Part shown: piece by piece, positions 17,938-25,799 of the stretch
Layout: each line of letters starts with the position of its first letter
Position numbering within the stretch: the stretch's first letter is position 1
Assembly: GCF_016587375.1 (NCBI RefSeq)
Contig: NZ_BNJG01000001.1
Location: 744,001-808,000, forward strand
From: Ktedonobacter robiniae
GTDB lineage: Bacteria; Chloroflexota; Ktedonobacteria; Ktedonobacterales; Ktedonobacteraceae
Direction of reading: 5' to 3'
Length of the DNA stretch: 64,000 bases
Program-made: the position numbers and the translations under genes
The notes under the pieces: generated by a model
What the model saw: the letters and a program-made list of their open reading frames with translations, nothing else
The model's database searches: none
Told to the model about the DNA's origin: nothing

Positions 17938-18333
17938 ATGCGAGAGAAACTGAACGCGAACGCGCAAGCCGTGCTTGATATTGTGCGGGGAGCTGATCAC
18001 CCGACCGCGCTTGACATTTATGATGCAGTGAAGAGCCTGCGTCCGCGCATCGGGTTAGCCAGTGTCTATCGCATCCTTCACCAGCTCGCGGAACGTGGAT
18101 ATATTAAGGAGCTGGGGCGAACCGAGGAGGGATGCCGTTATGACGCGCATATTGAGCGCCATGATCACGCCATCTGCACCATGTGTGGAGCGCTCTTCGA
18201 TGTACCCGTTGAGATCCAGCTTCCACAGGAGATGCTCCTGGCGGCAGCGCGTGCGACCGGGCTTACGCTCCGCTCACATGAGCTACGCCTCTATGGGACC
18301 TGTCCGCAATGCACGGGAAAGACACACGACTAA
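17938..18333 (+). CDS. Fur-family metalloregulator
   Basis: Winged-helix repressor of 131 residues. The DNA-binding part includes HPTALDIYDAVKSLRPRIGL and SVYRILHQLAERG; the hinge is followed by HDHAICTMCG (regulatory His plus first CxxC) and ends with GTCPQCTGK (second CxxC, structural zinc). AAGGAG lies five bases before the ATG. The palindromic Fur box in its own promoter indicates autoregulation. The gene is 61 bases upstream of a VIT-family transporter, so iron or manganese sensing is the best guess; PerR- or Zur-like specificity is possible. Confidence 0.93.
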   Translation: MREKLNANAQAVLDIVRGADHPTALDIYDAVKSLRPRIGLASVYRILHQLAERGYIKELGRTEEGCRYDAHIERHDHAICTMCGALFDVPVEIQLPQEMLLAAARATGLTLRSHELRLYGTCPQCTGKTHD

Positions 18334-18394
18334 AAAGCGCTCTAGCTTGTATCAGCCAGAGCGTTATCCATAGATAGACAACAAGGAAGAAGCG

Positions 18395-18979
18395 ATGACA
18401 GAAGAGACCAAAGTGCCGATGCTCGAACAGAAAGAGCCACAACTTCCCGCGAAGATGACCGTAAAAGAGGAGATTCTCGACATTGTCGAGGCCATACGCA
18501 GGAACGATGATTCCTCGCACAACTTTCTCCTGCGTGTCGTCCAACCCGGCCTGGCCGGACTGATGGATGGCTCGGTCTCCACCCTGGCCCCCATCTTTAC
18601 CGCGGCCTTCACCACGCATAATCCCTTTATAGCCTTCCTGATTGGTATGGCGACCGCCACAGGCGCGGGCATCAGCATGGCCCTCTCCGAGGGGCTCTCA
18701 GACGATGGCGAGCTAACAGGGCGTGGCAGCCCCATTGTGCGCGGCAGTATCACCGGCATCATGACCTTCTTCGGCGGCGCGCTCCACACGCTTCCTTTCT
18801 TGATTGGTAACCTCAGCGTGGCCCTGGTCACGGCCTACATCGTCGTCGCCTTTGAGCTCGTGCTTATCGCCGCCATCCGCCATCGCTACTTTGGCACCAG
18901 CTGGCTGCTCTCGACCCTCCAGGTCGTTGGTGGTGGTGTCCTGGTCTTTATCGCAGCCCTCATCTTCGGCAATGTCTAG
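18395..18979 (+). CDS. VIT1/MbfA-type iron exporter, membrane domain only
   Basis: A 194-residue transporter of the vacuolar iron transport (CCC1/VIT1) family. The block VQPGLAGLMDGSVSTLAPIF, with the GISMALSEGLSDDG and GRGSPIVRG segments after it, closely resembles the C-terminal membrane domain of the ferritin-linked exporter MbfA. Five hydrophobic helices follow a soluble N-terminus of about 45 residues, but the ferritin-like domain of MbfA is missing. It is co-directional with fur and within its transcript, so it is probably induced when metal is high. Metal identity is inferred. Confidence 0.85.
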   Translation: MTEETKVPMLEQKEPQLPAKMTVKEEILDIVEAIRRNDDSSHNFLLRVVQPGLAGLMDGSVSTLAPIFTAAFTTHNPFIAFLIGMATATGAGISMALSEGLSDDGELTGRGSPIVRGSITGIMTFFGGALHTLPFLIGNLSVALVTAYIVVAFELVLIAAIRHRYFGTSWLLSTLQVVGGGVLVFIAALIFGNV

Positions 18980-19084
18980 CCTCTTGCCCGGCTCACGCGC
19001 TTGAACGAGGCAGAGCTACACAGGTAGGAGCATATGCGGCATATGTTATAGTATAGGCATCACTTCAGAAAGGATGGCTTGCAT

Positions 19085-19465
19085 ATGCCACTTGCACCTG
19101 GTATGACCGCTGAAATCAGCACCCTCGTCACGCCGGAGAATACCGCAGCCGCCGTGGGAGCGGGAGGAGTCGAAGTCTTCGCCACCCCGATGATGATCGC
19201 GCTAATGGAGAATGCCTCCTGGCAAGCCGCCGCGCCAGGACTGGACAAAGGGCATGTCACCGTAGGCACCCTGGTCAACGTGAAGCACCTGGCCGCGACC
19301 CCGGTGGGCCAGAGCGTGCGTGCAGTCGCCACCTTGCACGAGATAGACGGGCGCAGACTCGTCTTTCAGGTTGAAGCCTACGACGAACGCCAGAAGATTG
19401 GCGAAGGCACGCACGAGCGCTTCATCGTCAAGCTCGACCAGTTCCTCAAAAACCTGGAGGACTAG
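19085..19465 (+). CDS. Hotdog-fold thioesterase (FlK-like)
   Basis: Small cytoplasmic protein of 126 residues with the single-domain hotdog fold of the fluoroacetyl-CoA thioesterase-like group. Visible features are the start PGMTAEISTLVTPENTA, the active-site helix TPMMIALMENAS (Glu of the helix), VGTLVNVKHLAATPVG (conserved His), and the closing strand HERFIVKLDQF. Such enzymes cleave short or aromatic acyl-CoAs; the substrate here is unknown. ATG 19085 has AAAGGA ten bases upstream; a TTG at 19079 is possible but too close. Confidence 0.85.
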   Translation: MPLAPGMTAEISTLVTPENTAAAVGAGGVEVFATPMMIALMENASWQAAAPGLDKGHVTVGTLVNVKHLAATPVGQSVRAVATLHEIDGRRLVFQVEAYDERQKIGEGTHERFIVKLDQFLKNLED

Positions 19466-19540
19466 GCGAACCAGCTGGTCGTCGAGGGTCCCGAGGGGAT
19501 AAGCGGCGCCTCCCAGAGCGGAATAAGACGCCAAAATAGC

Positions 19541-19569
19541 TTGTTATTTAGTAGTGAGTATGATATACT
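19541..19569 (+). promoter_or_regulatory. Promoter of ssrA
   Basis: TTGTTA at 19541-19546 and TATACT at 19564-19569, spacer 17. The start near 19576 leaves about 45 bases of precursor before the mature tmRNA 5' end. Confidence 0.65.
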
Positions 19570-19621
19570 ATCCTCCTACGAAGAAGCTCCTTCGAGCTGA
19601 AGCGTAAGGGATGCTTCATCT

Positions 19622-19994
19622 GGGGATGTCGGGTTTCGACAGGCGGTCAGATTGAAGATTTGCAGGCCGAGGTGCCGGTATGCACATCTCGTTAAACAAC
19701 CGGCAAAAAAATAGTTGCCAAACCAGCAACTTCTTCCTACGCTCTCGCTGCTTAATAACCAGTGATGCGTCGTCCTCCTAACTTTCGTCCACGGGGTTAG
19801 TAAAGGGCGCCAAATTACATGGGCTGCTGTGGTCGCCACCGTCTTCTAACGACCACTTAAGACCAGAGGGCCACCGTAGAGGAATCCGGTCGATGGGAGC
19901 CCGCTACGGAAAGCAAAAACATCGGCTAAGCCTGTAGCATATTCTCCAGTAGGACTGGTTGGACGGGGAGTTCAACTCTCCCCCATCTCCACCA
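19622..19994 (+). ncRNA. ssrA: Transfer-messenger RNA (tmRNA)
   Basis: One-piece tmRNA of 373 bases that rescues stalled ribosomes with SmpB. The 5' GGGGATG pairs with 3' CATCTCC to form the acceptor stem, and the gene encodes its own CCA (19992-19994). A T-arm with GTTCAAC-type loop precedes the acceptor. The 5' part has the typical GGGTTTCGAC. The resume codon follows TAGTT: the tag reads AKPATSSYALAA (19717-19752), then two TAA stops. The ALAA end is the standard protease degron. A 12-bp hairpin terminator follows. The 3' end adjoins an integrase, making it the likely attachment site of the next region. Confidence 0.97.
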
Positions 19995-19998
19995 ACAC

Positions 19999-20039
19999 AA
20001 AGGCTAGAAGTAGGTAAGGTTAACCCGCTTCTAGCCTTT
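19999..20039 (+). terminator. Terminator of ssrA
   Basis: Arms 19999-20010 and 20028-20039 are exact complements (12 bp) and are followed by a T-rich tract. Confidence 0.8.
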
Positions 20040-20118
20040 CTTTATGCCTTATAACAATTCTCTTCGTTAACCTCCACAAGTAACCAAATGTAGCAACGCT
20101 GTAGCAACCACTAAAATT

Positions 20119-21261
20119 TTAGCTTTTTGGCGCTGGCGACGCCCCAAACTCATCGTCCCATCGACCTGTTACTTCATCCTGCATTGAAGGTAGGGCATGT
20201 GAATAGGTATCTAAGGTCATTGTGATTTGGCTATGCCCTAAAATCTCCTGCACAATCTTTGGATGAATACGCATACCAAGAAGAAGTGTAGCTGCTGAGT
20301 GCCTCAAGTCATGAAAACGAACATGTGGCAAACCAGCTTCAGCGAGAACCCTACCAAAGACTTTAAGCAAGGTATTCGGGCTAAAGTAGTCGCCCCAGGC
20401 ATTGGTAAACACTAAGTCTTTGTCTATCCAGGCTGCGCCCACCTTGGCCCGTTGCTCCTCTTGTTGCAGTTGGTGATTGATTAAGACTTCAACGACAAAG
20501 ACAGCGAGCATGATCTTTCTTCTACCCTTATTTGTCTTTGGCTCAGTCTCTACAAACCCGTGTTTGGGAATGTAGTCTACTGTCCGTTTGACCTGCACAC
20601 TACGCTCTTCAAAATTAATGTCAGCCCACCTAAGCGCTAAAATCTCACCACGCCGCATACCAGTTGTGATAGCCAGGGTAAGCAACGCTTCTAGACGATG
20701 CTCTTTTACATGCTCAAGTAACGCCTGCGCCTGCTCTTTGGTCAATATCTGCTTTTCCTTTTTAGGTATGCGTGGAGGCGAGACAGCATCACAAACATTG
20801 CGCGTAACCAGATTCCACTTTACAGCATTATCTAGTGCCTTATGCAAAACCCCATGGATAGAATTAACCATCTTTGGAGAAAGGCCCTTTTTAAGCTTAC
20901 TAGAGTAAAACACCTGGACCTGTTGGGGCATCAGTTTCTGCAAAGGAATATGCCCTAACCCAGGCAGGATATGATTATTTAACAACTTGCGATACTTCAC
21001 GTAGCTACTAAGACGAATGGTAGGCTTATGTACTTCCTCTAGCCAGTTTTCAAGGTACTCTTTTAAAGGCTGCGTTTTAGCGTTCACAAAGGTGCCTTGT
21101 TGTAGCTGATTCAAGGCTGCATTTACCTTTTGAGAGACCTCAGAACGCTTTTTCCCATAAAAGACCTTACGTTTACCATCAGGCTGCACTATGCTACCGA
21201 CCCATTTACCATCTGACTTGCGCTGGTAAATTGACCCTTCACCATTAGCACGCTTGGACAT
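20119..21261 (-). CDS. Tyrosine recombinase (phage-type integrase)
   Basis: Integrase of 380 residues with an N-terminal AP2-like arm-binding domain (GEGSIYQRKSDGKWVGSI), a SAM-like core-binding domain (near 60-160), and the catalytic domain. All catalytic residues are present: Arg in TTGMRRGEIL, Lys of the beta-hairpin before RKIML, HDLRHSAATLL (His and Arg), LGHSQITMT (His) and the nucleophile in TYSHAL. ATG 21261 has GAGAGG five bases upstream. It is the first gene after ssrA and points to it, the usual arrangement for elements that integrate into tRNA or tmRNA 3' ends. Confidence 0.95.
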   Translation of the reverse strand: MSKRANGEGSIYQRKSDGKWVGSIVQPDGKRKVFYGKKRSEVSQKVNAALNQLQQGTFVNAKTQPLKEYLENWLEEVHKPTIRLSSYVKYRKLLNNHILPGLGHIPLQKLMPQQVQVFYSSKLKKGLSPKMVNSIHGVLHKALDNAVKWNLVTRNVCDAVSPPRIPKKEKQILTKEQAQALLEHVKEHRLEALLTLAITTGMRRGEILALRWADINFEERSVQVKRTVDYIPKHGFVETEPKTNKGRRKIMLAVFVVEVLINHQLQQEEQRAKVGAAWIDKDLVFTNAWGDYFSPNTLLKVFGRVLAEAGLPHVRFHDLRHSAATLLLGMRIHPKIVQEILGHSQITMTLDTYSHALPSMQDEVTGRWDDEFGASPAPKS

Positions 21262-21283
21262 AACTACCTCTCTAACATAAGAA

Positions 21284-21312
21284 AACCCGCCTCGCAGTAT
21301 GTGAGGCGGGTT
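21284..21312. terminator. Short hairpin between excisionase and integrase
   Basis: Arms 21284-21293 and 21303-21312 are exact 10-bp complements (AACCCGCCTC/GAGGCGGGTT) with a nine-base loop. Similar short hairpins recur between the genes of this region (22183, 24117, 27353, 27694). Confidence 0.6.
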
Positions 21313-21329
21313 ACTATAAGAACTAAGAA

Positions 21330-21539
21330 TTAGTAGACACATTGTTTGGCATATTCCTTGAGCCACTGCTTTACAGCATCAGGATCGAAGCGGATAGAAC
21401 GCCCAAATCTAAGCACTGGTAAACCTTCGTTCATCAAGGTGTAGGCCATATTGCGCCCTATCTGTAGTTGGGCAGTCAAATCATGCATTGTCCAAAGCAA
21501 AGCTTGTTTAGGCTCGACCGATTTCTGCATGTCTATCAC
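21330..21539 (-). CDS. Excisionase/AlpA-like helix-turn-helix protein
   Basis: Small DNA-binding protein of 69 residues with the MerR-type winged helix used by excisionases: LLWTMHDLTAQLQIGRNMAY for the first helices, then LPVLRFGRSIRFDPDAVKQW, the wing and last helix. In integrative elements such proteins set the direction of recombination and often regulate the integrase. It overlaps the end of the upstream recombinase-like gene by 32 bases and precedes the integrase, so the three are probably one transcription unit, interrupted by the hairpin at 21284. Confidence 0.85.
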   Translation of the reverse strand: MIDMQKSVEPKQALLWTMHDLTAQLQIGRNMAYTLMNEGLPVLRFGRSIRFDPDAVKQWLKEYAKQCVY

Positions 21540-22161
21540 CTCCCTTTTCTTCGCTCAAGTAGTTTATCAATCGTTGTATTGCATCTTCACCCATTGAAAG
21601 TGAAGGGGAAACCAGGTTAACCGTAGCACTGTCAGCCAGTTTGAAACCAACGAGAGTATGGATCACCAGTGGATCAATGCCCAGGGCGTAGAACAGTGCA
21701 ATGGTGCTATTGCGTATCACATGCACACTACAGGGTGAAAGATCTACTTCCGAGAGAAGTCGATGAAGGCGACGCCGCAGGAGCGCAAGCGAAACATACC
21801 CGCCTGCACTGGTCGCAAAGATCACACCATGCTCTGCCCAAAGGTCGCCAGCCATGGTACGTATGTCCTGCTGTTTAGCTCGATGGGTACGCAATCGTTC
21901 GAGAAGCGCTGGTGGGAGTTGAATCACCCGTGCCCGGTCAAGTGGCCTGTCTGTGTTAGGCCCCATAGCGTGTATCGTTCGCTGAATGATCAGCGTTCGC
22001 GCCTGCATGTCCAGGTCTTGCCAATGAAGGGCCAGTAGTTCACCCACTCGCATACCAGTACAGATCATAAGCAAGAATATTTCACCATCTGGTGATGTGT
22101 TGGCCCGCTGGTAGAAAAGGCGCAACTGTTCACCTGTTAGTACAGCGTGTTTTTGTTTCAT
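21508..22161 (-). CDS. Tyrosine-recombinase-like protein lacking the nucleophile
   Basis: A 217-residue protein that matches only the catalytic half of XerD/phage-type recombinases. CTGMRVGELLALHWQDLD gives the first catalytic Arg, and HVIRNSTIALF has the His-x-x-Arg motif. The LGH motif is replaced by TLVGFKLADS, and in the place of the tyrosine the sequence reads SATVNLVSP. With no core-binding domain and no tyrosine it should not cleave DNA; it could act as a regulator or be decaying. Its end overlaps the excisionase gene by 32 bases. Confidence 0.75.
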   Translation of the reverse strand: MKQKHAVLTGEQLRLFYQRANTSPDGEIFLLMICTGMRVGELLALHWQDLDMQARTLIIQRTIHAMGPNTDRPLDRARVIQLPPALLERLRTHRAKQQDIRTMAGDLWAEHGVIFATSAGGYVSLALLRRRLHRLLSEVDLSPCSVHVIRNSTIALFYALGIDPLVIHTLVGFKLADSATVNLVSPSLSMGEDAIQRLINYLSEEKGGDRHAEIGRA

Positions 22162-22182
22162 ATGTCACCTTTCACAACCAAA

Positions 22183-22211
22183 AACCTCGTGTGCTGGTGT
22201 CACACGAGGTT
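22183..22211. terminator. Short hairpin upstream of the recombinase-like gene
   Basis: 11-bp perfect arms 22183-22193 and 22201-22211 with a seven-base loop, between divergent genes. Confidence 0.5.
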
Positions 22212-22322
22212 ACTGTGAGTTAAAAACTGCATCCGATACGGATGCACATCCGTATACTTGAGTATAAAGTTTGTCAGAGCAAGTCTGACGCCATTGGAGA
22301 ACGCAAAAAGGAGTTTTACGTC

Positions 22323-22739
22323 ATGCCTGCCCATCTTTTGATTATTGATGACGACCCGTCAATTCTCGAAATGATGCGCCTTGTCTTAGAAGAAGAAGGC
22401 GGATATCAAGTAACGATTGCAGAGATGTTCTTTGAGGATGTCATAGATGTTGAGCGCCTTCAACCTGATCTCATTCTTCTTGATTTCAGATTTGGTGGGC
22501 ACGAAGATGGATGGAACTTTTTGCAGAAGCTCAAGTTGCATCGTCCAACTATGCATATCCCCATTATCCTTTGCACCGCAGGTCTTGCTGATGTTTCGCA
22601 ACAAGAGCCAATCCTTGAACAAAAAGGTATCCCTATTCTGTACAAGCCCTTTCATCTCGATGAATTGCTTGATCTGGTTGAGAAATGCCTTGCACATAGA
22701 TCTCCCACTTCTACTAAGAAAGTGCTGGATGAAGTCTAA
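22323..22739 (+). CDS. Single-domain response regulator
   Basis: Receiver domain of 138 residues with no output domain. LLIIDDDPSILEMM provides the acidic pocket, LILLDFRFGG the phosphorylated Asp (about residue 53), ILCTAG the switch Thr, and ILYKPFHLDEL the conserved Lys-Pro. AAGGAG lies about ten bases before ATG 22323. It is the only rightward gene among leftward ones here, and its TAA overlaps tail-to-tail with the stop of the replication gene. No histidine kinase is nearby, so it would take its phosphate from a chromosomal partner. Confidence 0.88.
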   Translation: MPAHLLIIDDDPSILEMMRLVLEEEGGYQVTIAEMFFEDVIDVERLQPDLILLDFRFGGHEDGWNFLQKLKLHRPTMHIPIILCTAGLADVSQQEPILEQKGIPILYKPFHLDELLDLVEKCLAHRSPTSTKKVLDEV

Positions 22740-23887
22740 GCCTTTTCGCTATAAAGAAAACGCTTTTCGCGGATCAGTTCACCAGGAACAATACCGCGTT
22801 GGTTCCAGCGTTCAATCACCTTGTCATACACGGTTGCAAAGATGGTGGCCGGGTCGATGTCCTCTGCCATCTCCTGATCCCAGGCGGCATAGGTAGTCAT
22901 GTACCCGGCTATGGCTGCCTCTGCCCGTTCCTTGTTCTTCACTCGTCGTGGCTCTCGCACTAATGGCCCCAGCTGGTCTAGCGCTCTATCGCCATAGAGA
23001 TCAAAAGCACGCTGTATTTTTTCCCAGGTGGGATGAGTCGGCCAACGCGTTCTATTTTTCGTCTGGCCTGGTCGAACCATGCGCAACCATTCTTCTGTAC
23101 AGTAGGCCCATAGCCGCTTGACGTTGCGTAGCGTGTCATACACATCATCCAGGCCCATCTCTCTGAGTACTTCGCGTTCCAGGGAGAACTCGACGCGCCA
23201 GACCTCCTCACCAGGTTCCCAGCTGCGCTTCTCCCAGACCAGTTCAAACCATTTTTTGTCTGAGTGCTTAATCTCTTTGGACTTGTTGTAGACTTTGCAG
23301 CTGACGGGGCAACCGTGGCCGCTAAAGTTGACCGTCTCCAACTTGCGGCCCCTGTAGACTGCCTGATCTTTCTGGAATTCGCCTATAGGGCGTTTCCTGA
23401 GTGCGTGGGAAATGAAGACGCGTTCCCACTCTGTTGGAAGCTTCAGGCCCACTAAGTCGACACAAGCATCAATCTGAGCTACCTGCATCGCCACTTGCCC
23501 AAAGACCTGGCAGAGAAAGGTATCTGCACGCTGAACAGCACGCACAGGACCAAAGCCCCATAGGTAGGGACTCTGAAAGGTCACACTGGCTATCATAGGC
23601 AGCTGGAGCCGAGGCCCGATTTTGATTTCCAGACAGTCATTGCGCATGATGTACTTCCAGGCTGAAGCCCCATTGGGATACATGCTCAGGCGCGCATCCT
23701 CAAAACTGTACTCAGGTGGGAGAGGAAGAGGCTTGCCCTCATTGCGCGCCTCTTCTTGCCATTCTTTCAAGCGTGATTCCAGATCGCCCGGCAGTTCTTG
23801 CACAGGATCAGGGATACCGCCCTCAGTGAGCCTCTTCAAGTTCACTTTGAGCGTATCGACACCAACACCGACAATCTTGGCTTGCAC
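22736..23887 (-). CDS. Replication initiator/relaxase-like protein (Rep_trans type)
   Basis: A 383-residue protein with the pattern of PF02486-type rolling-circle initiators and NicK-like relaxases. Seen: VGVDTLKVNL at the start, QIDACVDLVGL (the acidic metal-binding strand, as in R-x-D-x-x-x-D), SCKVYNKSKEIKH (the Y-N-K-x-x-E block), and EEVWRVEFSLEREVL. The C-terminal part is helical. It shares these blocks, and NRTRWPTHPTWEKIQRAF, with the gene at 48803-50551 in the other element. GTG start with AGAGG about eight bases upstream. Function is inferred from the motif order; the nicking tyrosine is not assigned. Confidence 0.72.
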   Translation of the reverse strand: MQAKIVGVGVDTLKVNLKRLTEGGIPDPVQELPGDLESRLKEWQEEARNEGKPLPLPPEYSFEDARLSMYPNGASAWKYIMRNDCLEIKIGPRLQLPMIASVTFQSPYLWGFGPVRAVQRADTFLCQVFGQVAMQVAQIDACVDLVGLKLPTEWERVFISHALRKRPIGEFQKDQAVYRGRKLETVNFSGHGCPVSCKVYNKSKEIKHSDKKWFELVWEKRSWEPGEEVWRVEFSLEREVLREMGLDDVYDTLRNVKRLWAYCTEEWLRMVRPGQTKNRTRWPTHPTWEKIQRAFDLYGDRALDQLGPLVREPRRVKNKERAEAAIAGYMTTYAAWDQEMAEDIDPATIFATVYDKVIERWNQRGIVPGELIREKRFLYSEKA

Positions 23888-23941
23888 CTACATGACCTCT
23901 TTTATACACGTACTAAACCGACTGTTTCAAACCTACGTTCT

Positions 23942-24094
23942 TCACGCTTCAGAAGCGAAACGACACCACAGGAAGATGTAAAAAGAGGGGCGCGTGTTAC
24001 TAGACCGCACCCTAAAGCTTTTATTGTGGCAAAGCGATAAACAGGTTGGTACAAAGCCCAAGAAGTACTGCAATTGCTCAAAGAGTATTCTCAT
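23942..24094 (-). CDS. Possible small protein, 50 residues
   Basis: A short frame beginning MRILFEQLQYFLGF, supported only by a strong ribosome binding site (GGAAAGGAG, five bases before the ATG) and by the hairpin just upstream. No family is recognised and the rest of the sequence is not compellingly protein-like. It could be a leader peptide. Confidence 0.3.
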   Translation of the reverse strand: MRILFEQLQYFLGFVPTCLSLCHNKSFRVRSSNTRPSFYIFLWCRFASEA

Positions 24095-24116
24095 AGTTTC
24101 TCCTTTCCAATAAAAA

Positions 24117-24148
24117 AGCAGGAAAGCCGCTTGAGAAGCTATCCTGCT
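24117..24148. repeat. Short hairpin in the 23.9-24.2 kb gap
   Basis: Arms AGCAGGA (24117-24123) and TCCTGCT (24142-24148), extended inward by AAGC/GCT pairing. It lies between the small leftward frame and the rightward zinc-ribbon gene. The 334-base gap around it holds no other clear signal. Confidence 0.45.
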
Positions 24149-24221
24149 CACTCTACTGTTTGACCTTTACAAGCCTGGTACGTTCAGTAGTATAGAACCG
24201 CAAAAAGGAGTGCAATAATCT

Positions 24222-24461
24222 ATGATCAAGTCTAGGATCAAGCCATGTCCTGAGTGTGGAGGTCAACGGGTCTATGTCGAAGCTATAGTATCTGTTAAGA
24301 TACCCGACACCTCCGTGATGCTTAAACAACCCAAGAGATCAACACCTCTTTTCAGTGGAAAAAGCAGGTACTCTGATACAGTTGCATTAACCTGTCTCAT
24401 GTGTGGATATACAGCCTTGTATGCTACAGAACCAGCCAACCTTGTGCCCAATAAGGAGTAA
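24222..24461 (+). CDS. Zinc-ribbon protein, 79 residues
   Basis: Small protein with two knuckles, CPEC near residue 9 and CLMC near residue 60, spaced by a basic and Ser/Thr-rich stretch, as expected of a zinc ribbon. AAAGGAG precedes the ATG. A broken paralogue lies at 27459-27673, sharing the CPxC, CLxCGY, LYA and final L-x-P-x pattern. No catalytic residues are visible, so nucleic-acid or protein binding is the likely role. The IS607-type transposon begins right after this gene. Confidence 0.75.
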   Translation: MIKSRIKPCPECGGQRVYVEAIVSVKIPDTSVMLKQPKRSTPLFSGKSRYSDTVALTCLMCGYTALYATEPANLVPNKE

Positions 24462-24500
24462 CTACTTTATTTAAAGGGGCACAATATAGTTCCGTCGTGA

Positions 24501-25799
24501 CTAGCGAATCCTGACAGAGGCCAGGATTTTCTCGCGAGCGGGTTTGTGAGGGAATGACAGCCTCACGGGATGGACTACCGGCAGATGAACCCTGCGCTCC
24601 CCATCCTCTACTCCCTCCGACCCGAAGGCATCAGGAGCTGCTTTTCTGATGATGTTATAGGACCCGTTGCAATCGGCGTGAATGAGTTGGCCATTGGATG
24701 CCCGATAGAGCCTCCGTGTGATCCGTTTGCCGCTGAAAACAGGCGCATGCTCCTGGCTTTGCTGGTAGATCGGCAAAGGATCGCGATCCAGGAAACTGGC
24801 CTTGCTGGTGTAGCTTTCTTCGGTGAGGATCACCTGGATGCCTTTTTGCTCAGCTTTGTAGGTGAGCATCTGGATGAACTGGGCATGAGGCACCTGAACA
24901 AAGTTCTGATTTGTCCGTTTCCCCAGGTTGATCTCCTGTTTCCAGCCCACGTTGCGACCAATCACGAGCGTTCCGATCCCCTCAGCCACCAGCACATCAA
25001 TCACAAAACGCGAGATGGTGTGCAGATCATGCTCAATCCGCCGATTGCGCCAGAGAGTCAAGCGCTCCATGCGCCGCGTGTTTCCAGGACGACCAAGAGC
25101 TTGTTGGAGTTCTGCTCGCCGCTTGTTGTAGAACTGATTCGTACTTTTCAGACCGCGCCCGTTAACGACGACCGGGACAAAACCCGGTTTATTTGAAGTT
25201 AGTGCGATCAGATTTTCCAGACCAGGATCGATGCCAGCGATGAGCGCGGGATCGACGGCGGAGCGGCTCGGCTCCTGTTCATAAATGATCTCAACGACGA
25301 CAAAACCGTGTTTGGGAACCACACGGACCTGAGTGATCGCCTTGGGATCTTGTTGGGTTTTGATCTGAATGCCCAGTCCCGAAGGCTGAATGAGGTGTCG
25401 TCCAAGGGTCCGTTTGCTGCGGCTTACGGCCTGCATCGTGTAGATGAGTACGTTGCGGCCTGTCGTTTTGTGCTTGTATTTGGGGAATTGGGGGCGTCGG
25501 CGAAATTTTGAGGGATCGCGCTTGTAGGCATCGAGCGCTTCAAAGAAGGATTTCCAGTTGCGTTCGAGCAGCAGCAATACCTGTTGGGCCACTTTCGCAG
25601 GCAGTGCTTTGTACGCTTCATGCGACTGCATCCGCCGATCCATTTCATTGTAGTTGAGGTGTTTTCCCTCAAAGATGAAGGCCTGACGGATCTCATACAG
25701 CGCCGTATTGTAGAGATTTTTGGAAGCAAAACAGGCCGCGTCAAGCGTGGCATAGCGTGGATCACTCCGAAGAATGATGTGCTTTTCAACCAGGTGCAC
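24501..25799 (-). CDS. tnpB: TnpB RNA-guided nuclease (IS607/IS605 OrfB type)
   Basis: A 432-residue TnpB, the compact relative of Cas12. RuvC residues are visible: Asp in AGIDPGLENLIAL, Glu in VILTEESYTSKASF, and Asp in HADCNGSYNI. The usual four-Cys zinc finger between the last two is absent and replaced by a segment with FSGKRITRRLY, a known variant. GTG 25799 is chosen: GGAGG lies six bases upstream, and it overlaps the transposase stop by 14 bases. Its guide RNA should overlap the 3' end of this gene, where a 7-bp hairpin (24507-24513 with 24522-24528) lies at the stop. Confidence 0.9.
   Translation of the reverse strand: MHLVEKHIILRSDPRYATLDAACFASKNLYNTALYEIRQAFIFEGKHLNYNEMDRRMQSHEAYKALPAKVAQQVLLLLERNWKSFFEALDAYKRDPSKFRRRPQFPKYKHKTTGRNVLIYTMQAVSRSKRTLGRHLIQPSGLGIQIKTQQDPKAITQVRVVPKHGFVVVEIIYEQEPSRSAVDPALIAGIDPGLENLIALTSNKPGFVPVVVNGRGLKSTNQFYNKRRAELQQALGRPGNTRRMERLTLWRNRRIEHDLHTISRFVIDVLVAEGIGTLVIGRNVGWKQEINLGKRTNQNFVQVPHAQFIQMLTYKAEQKGIQVILTEESYTSKASFLDRDPLPIYQQSQEHAPVFSGKRITRRLYRASNGQLIHADCNGSYNIIRKAAPDAFGSEGVEDGERRVHLPVVHPVRLSFPHKPAREKILASVRIR

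Noticed and set aside
24501..25799. TnpB as a Cas12 effector
   Set aside because: Its partner is an IS607 serine transposase and no CRISPR repeats are nearby.
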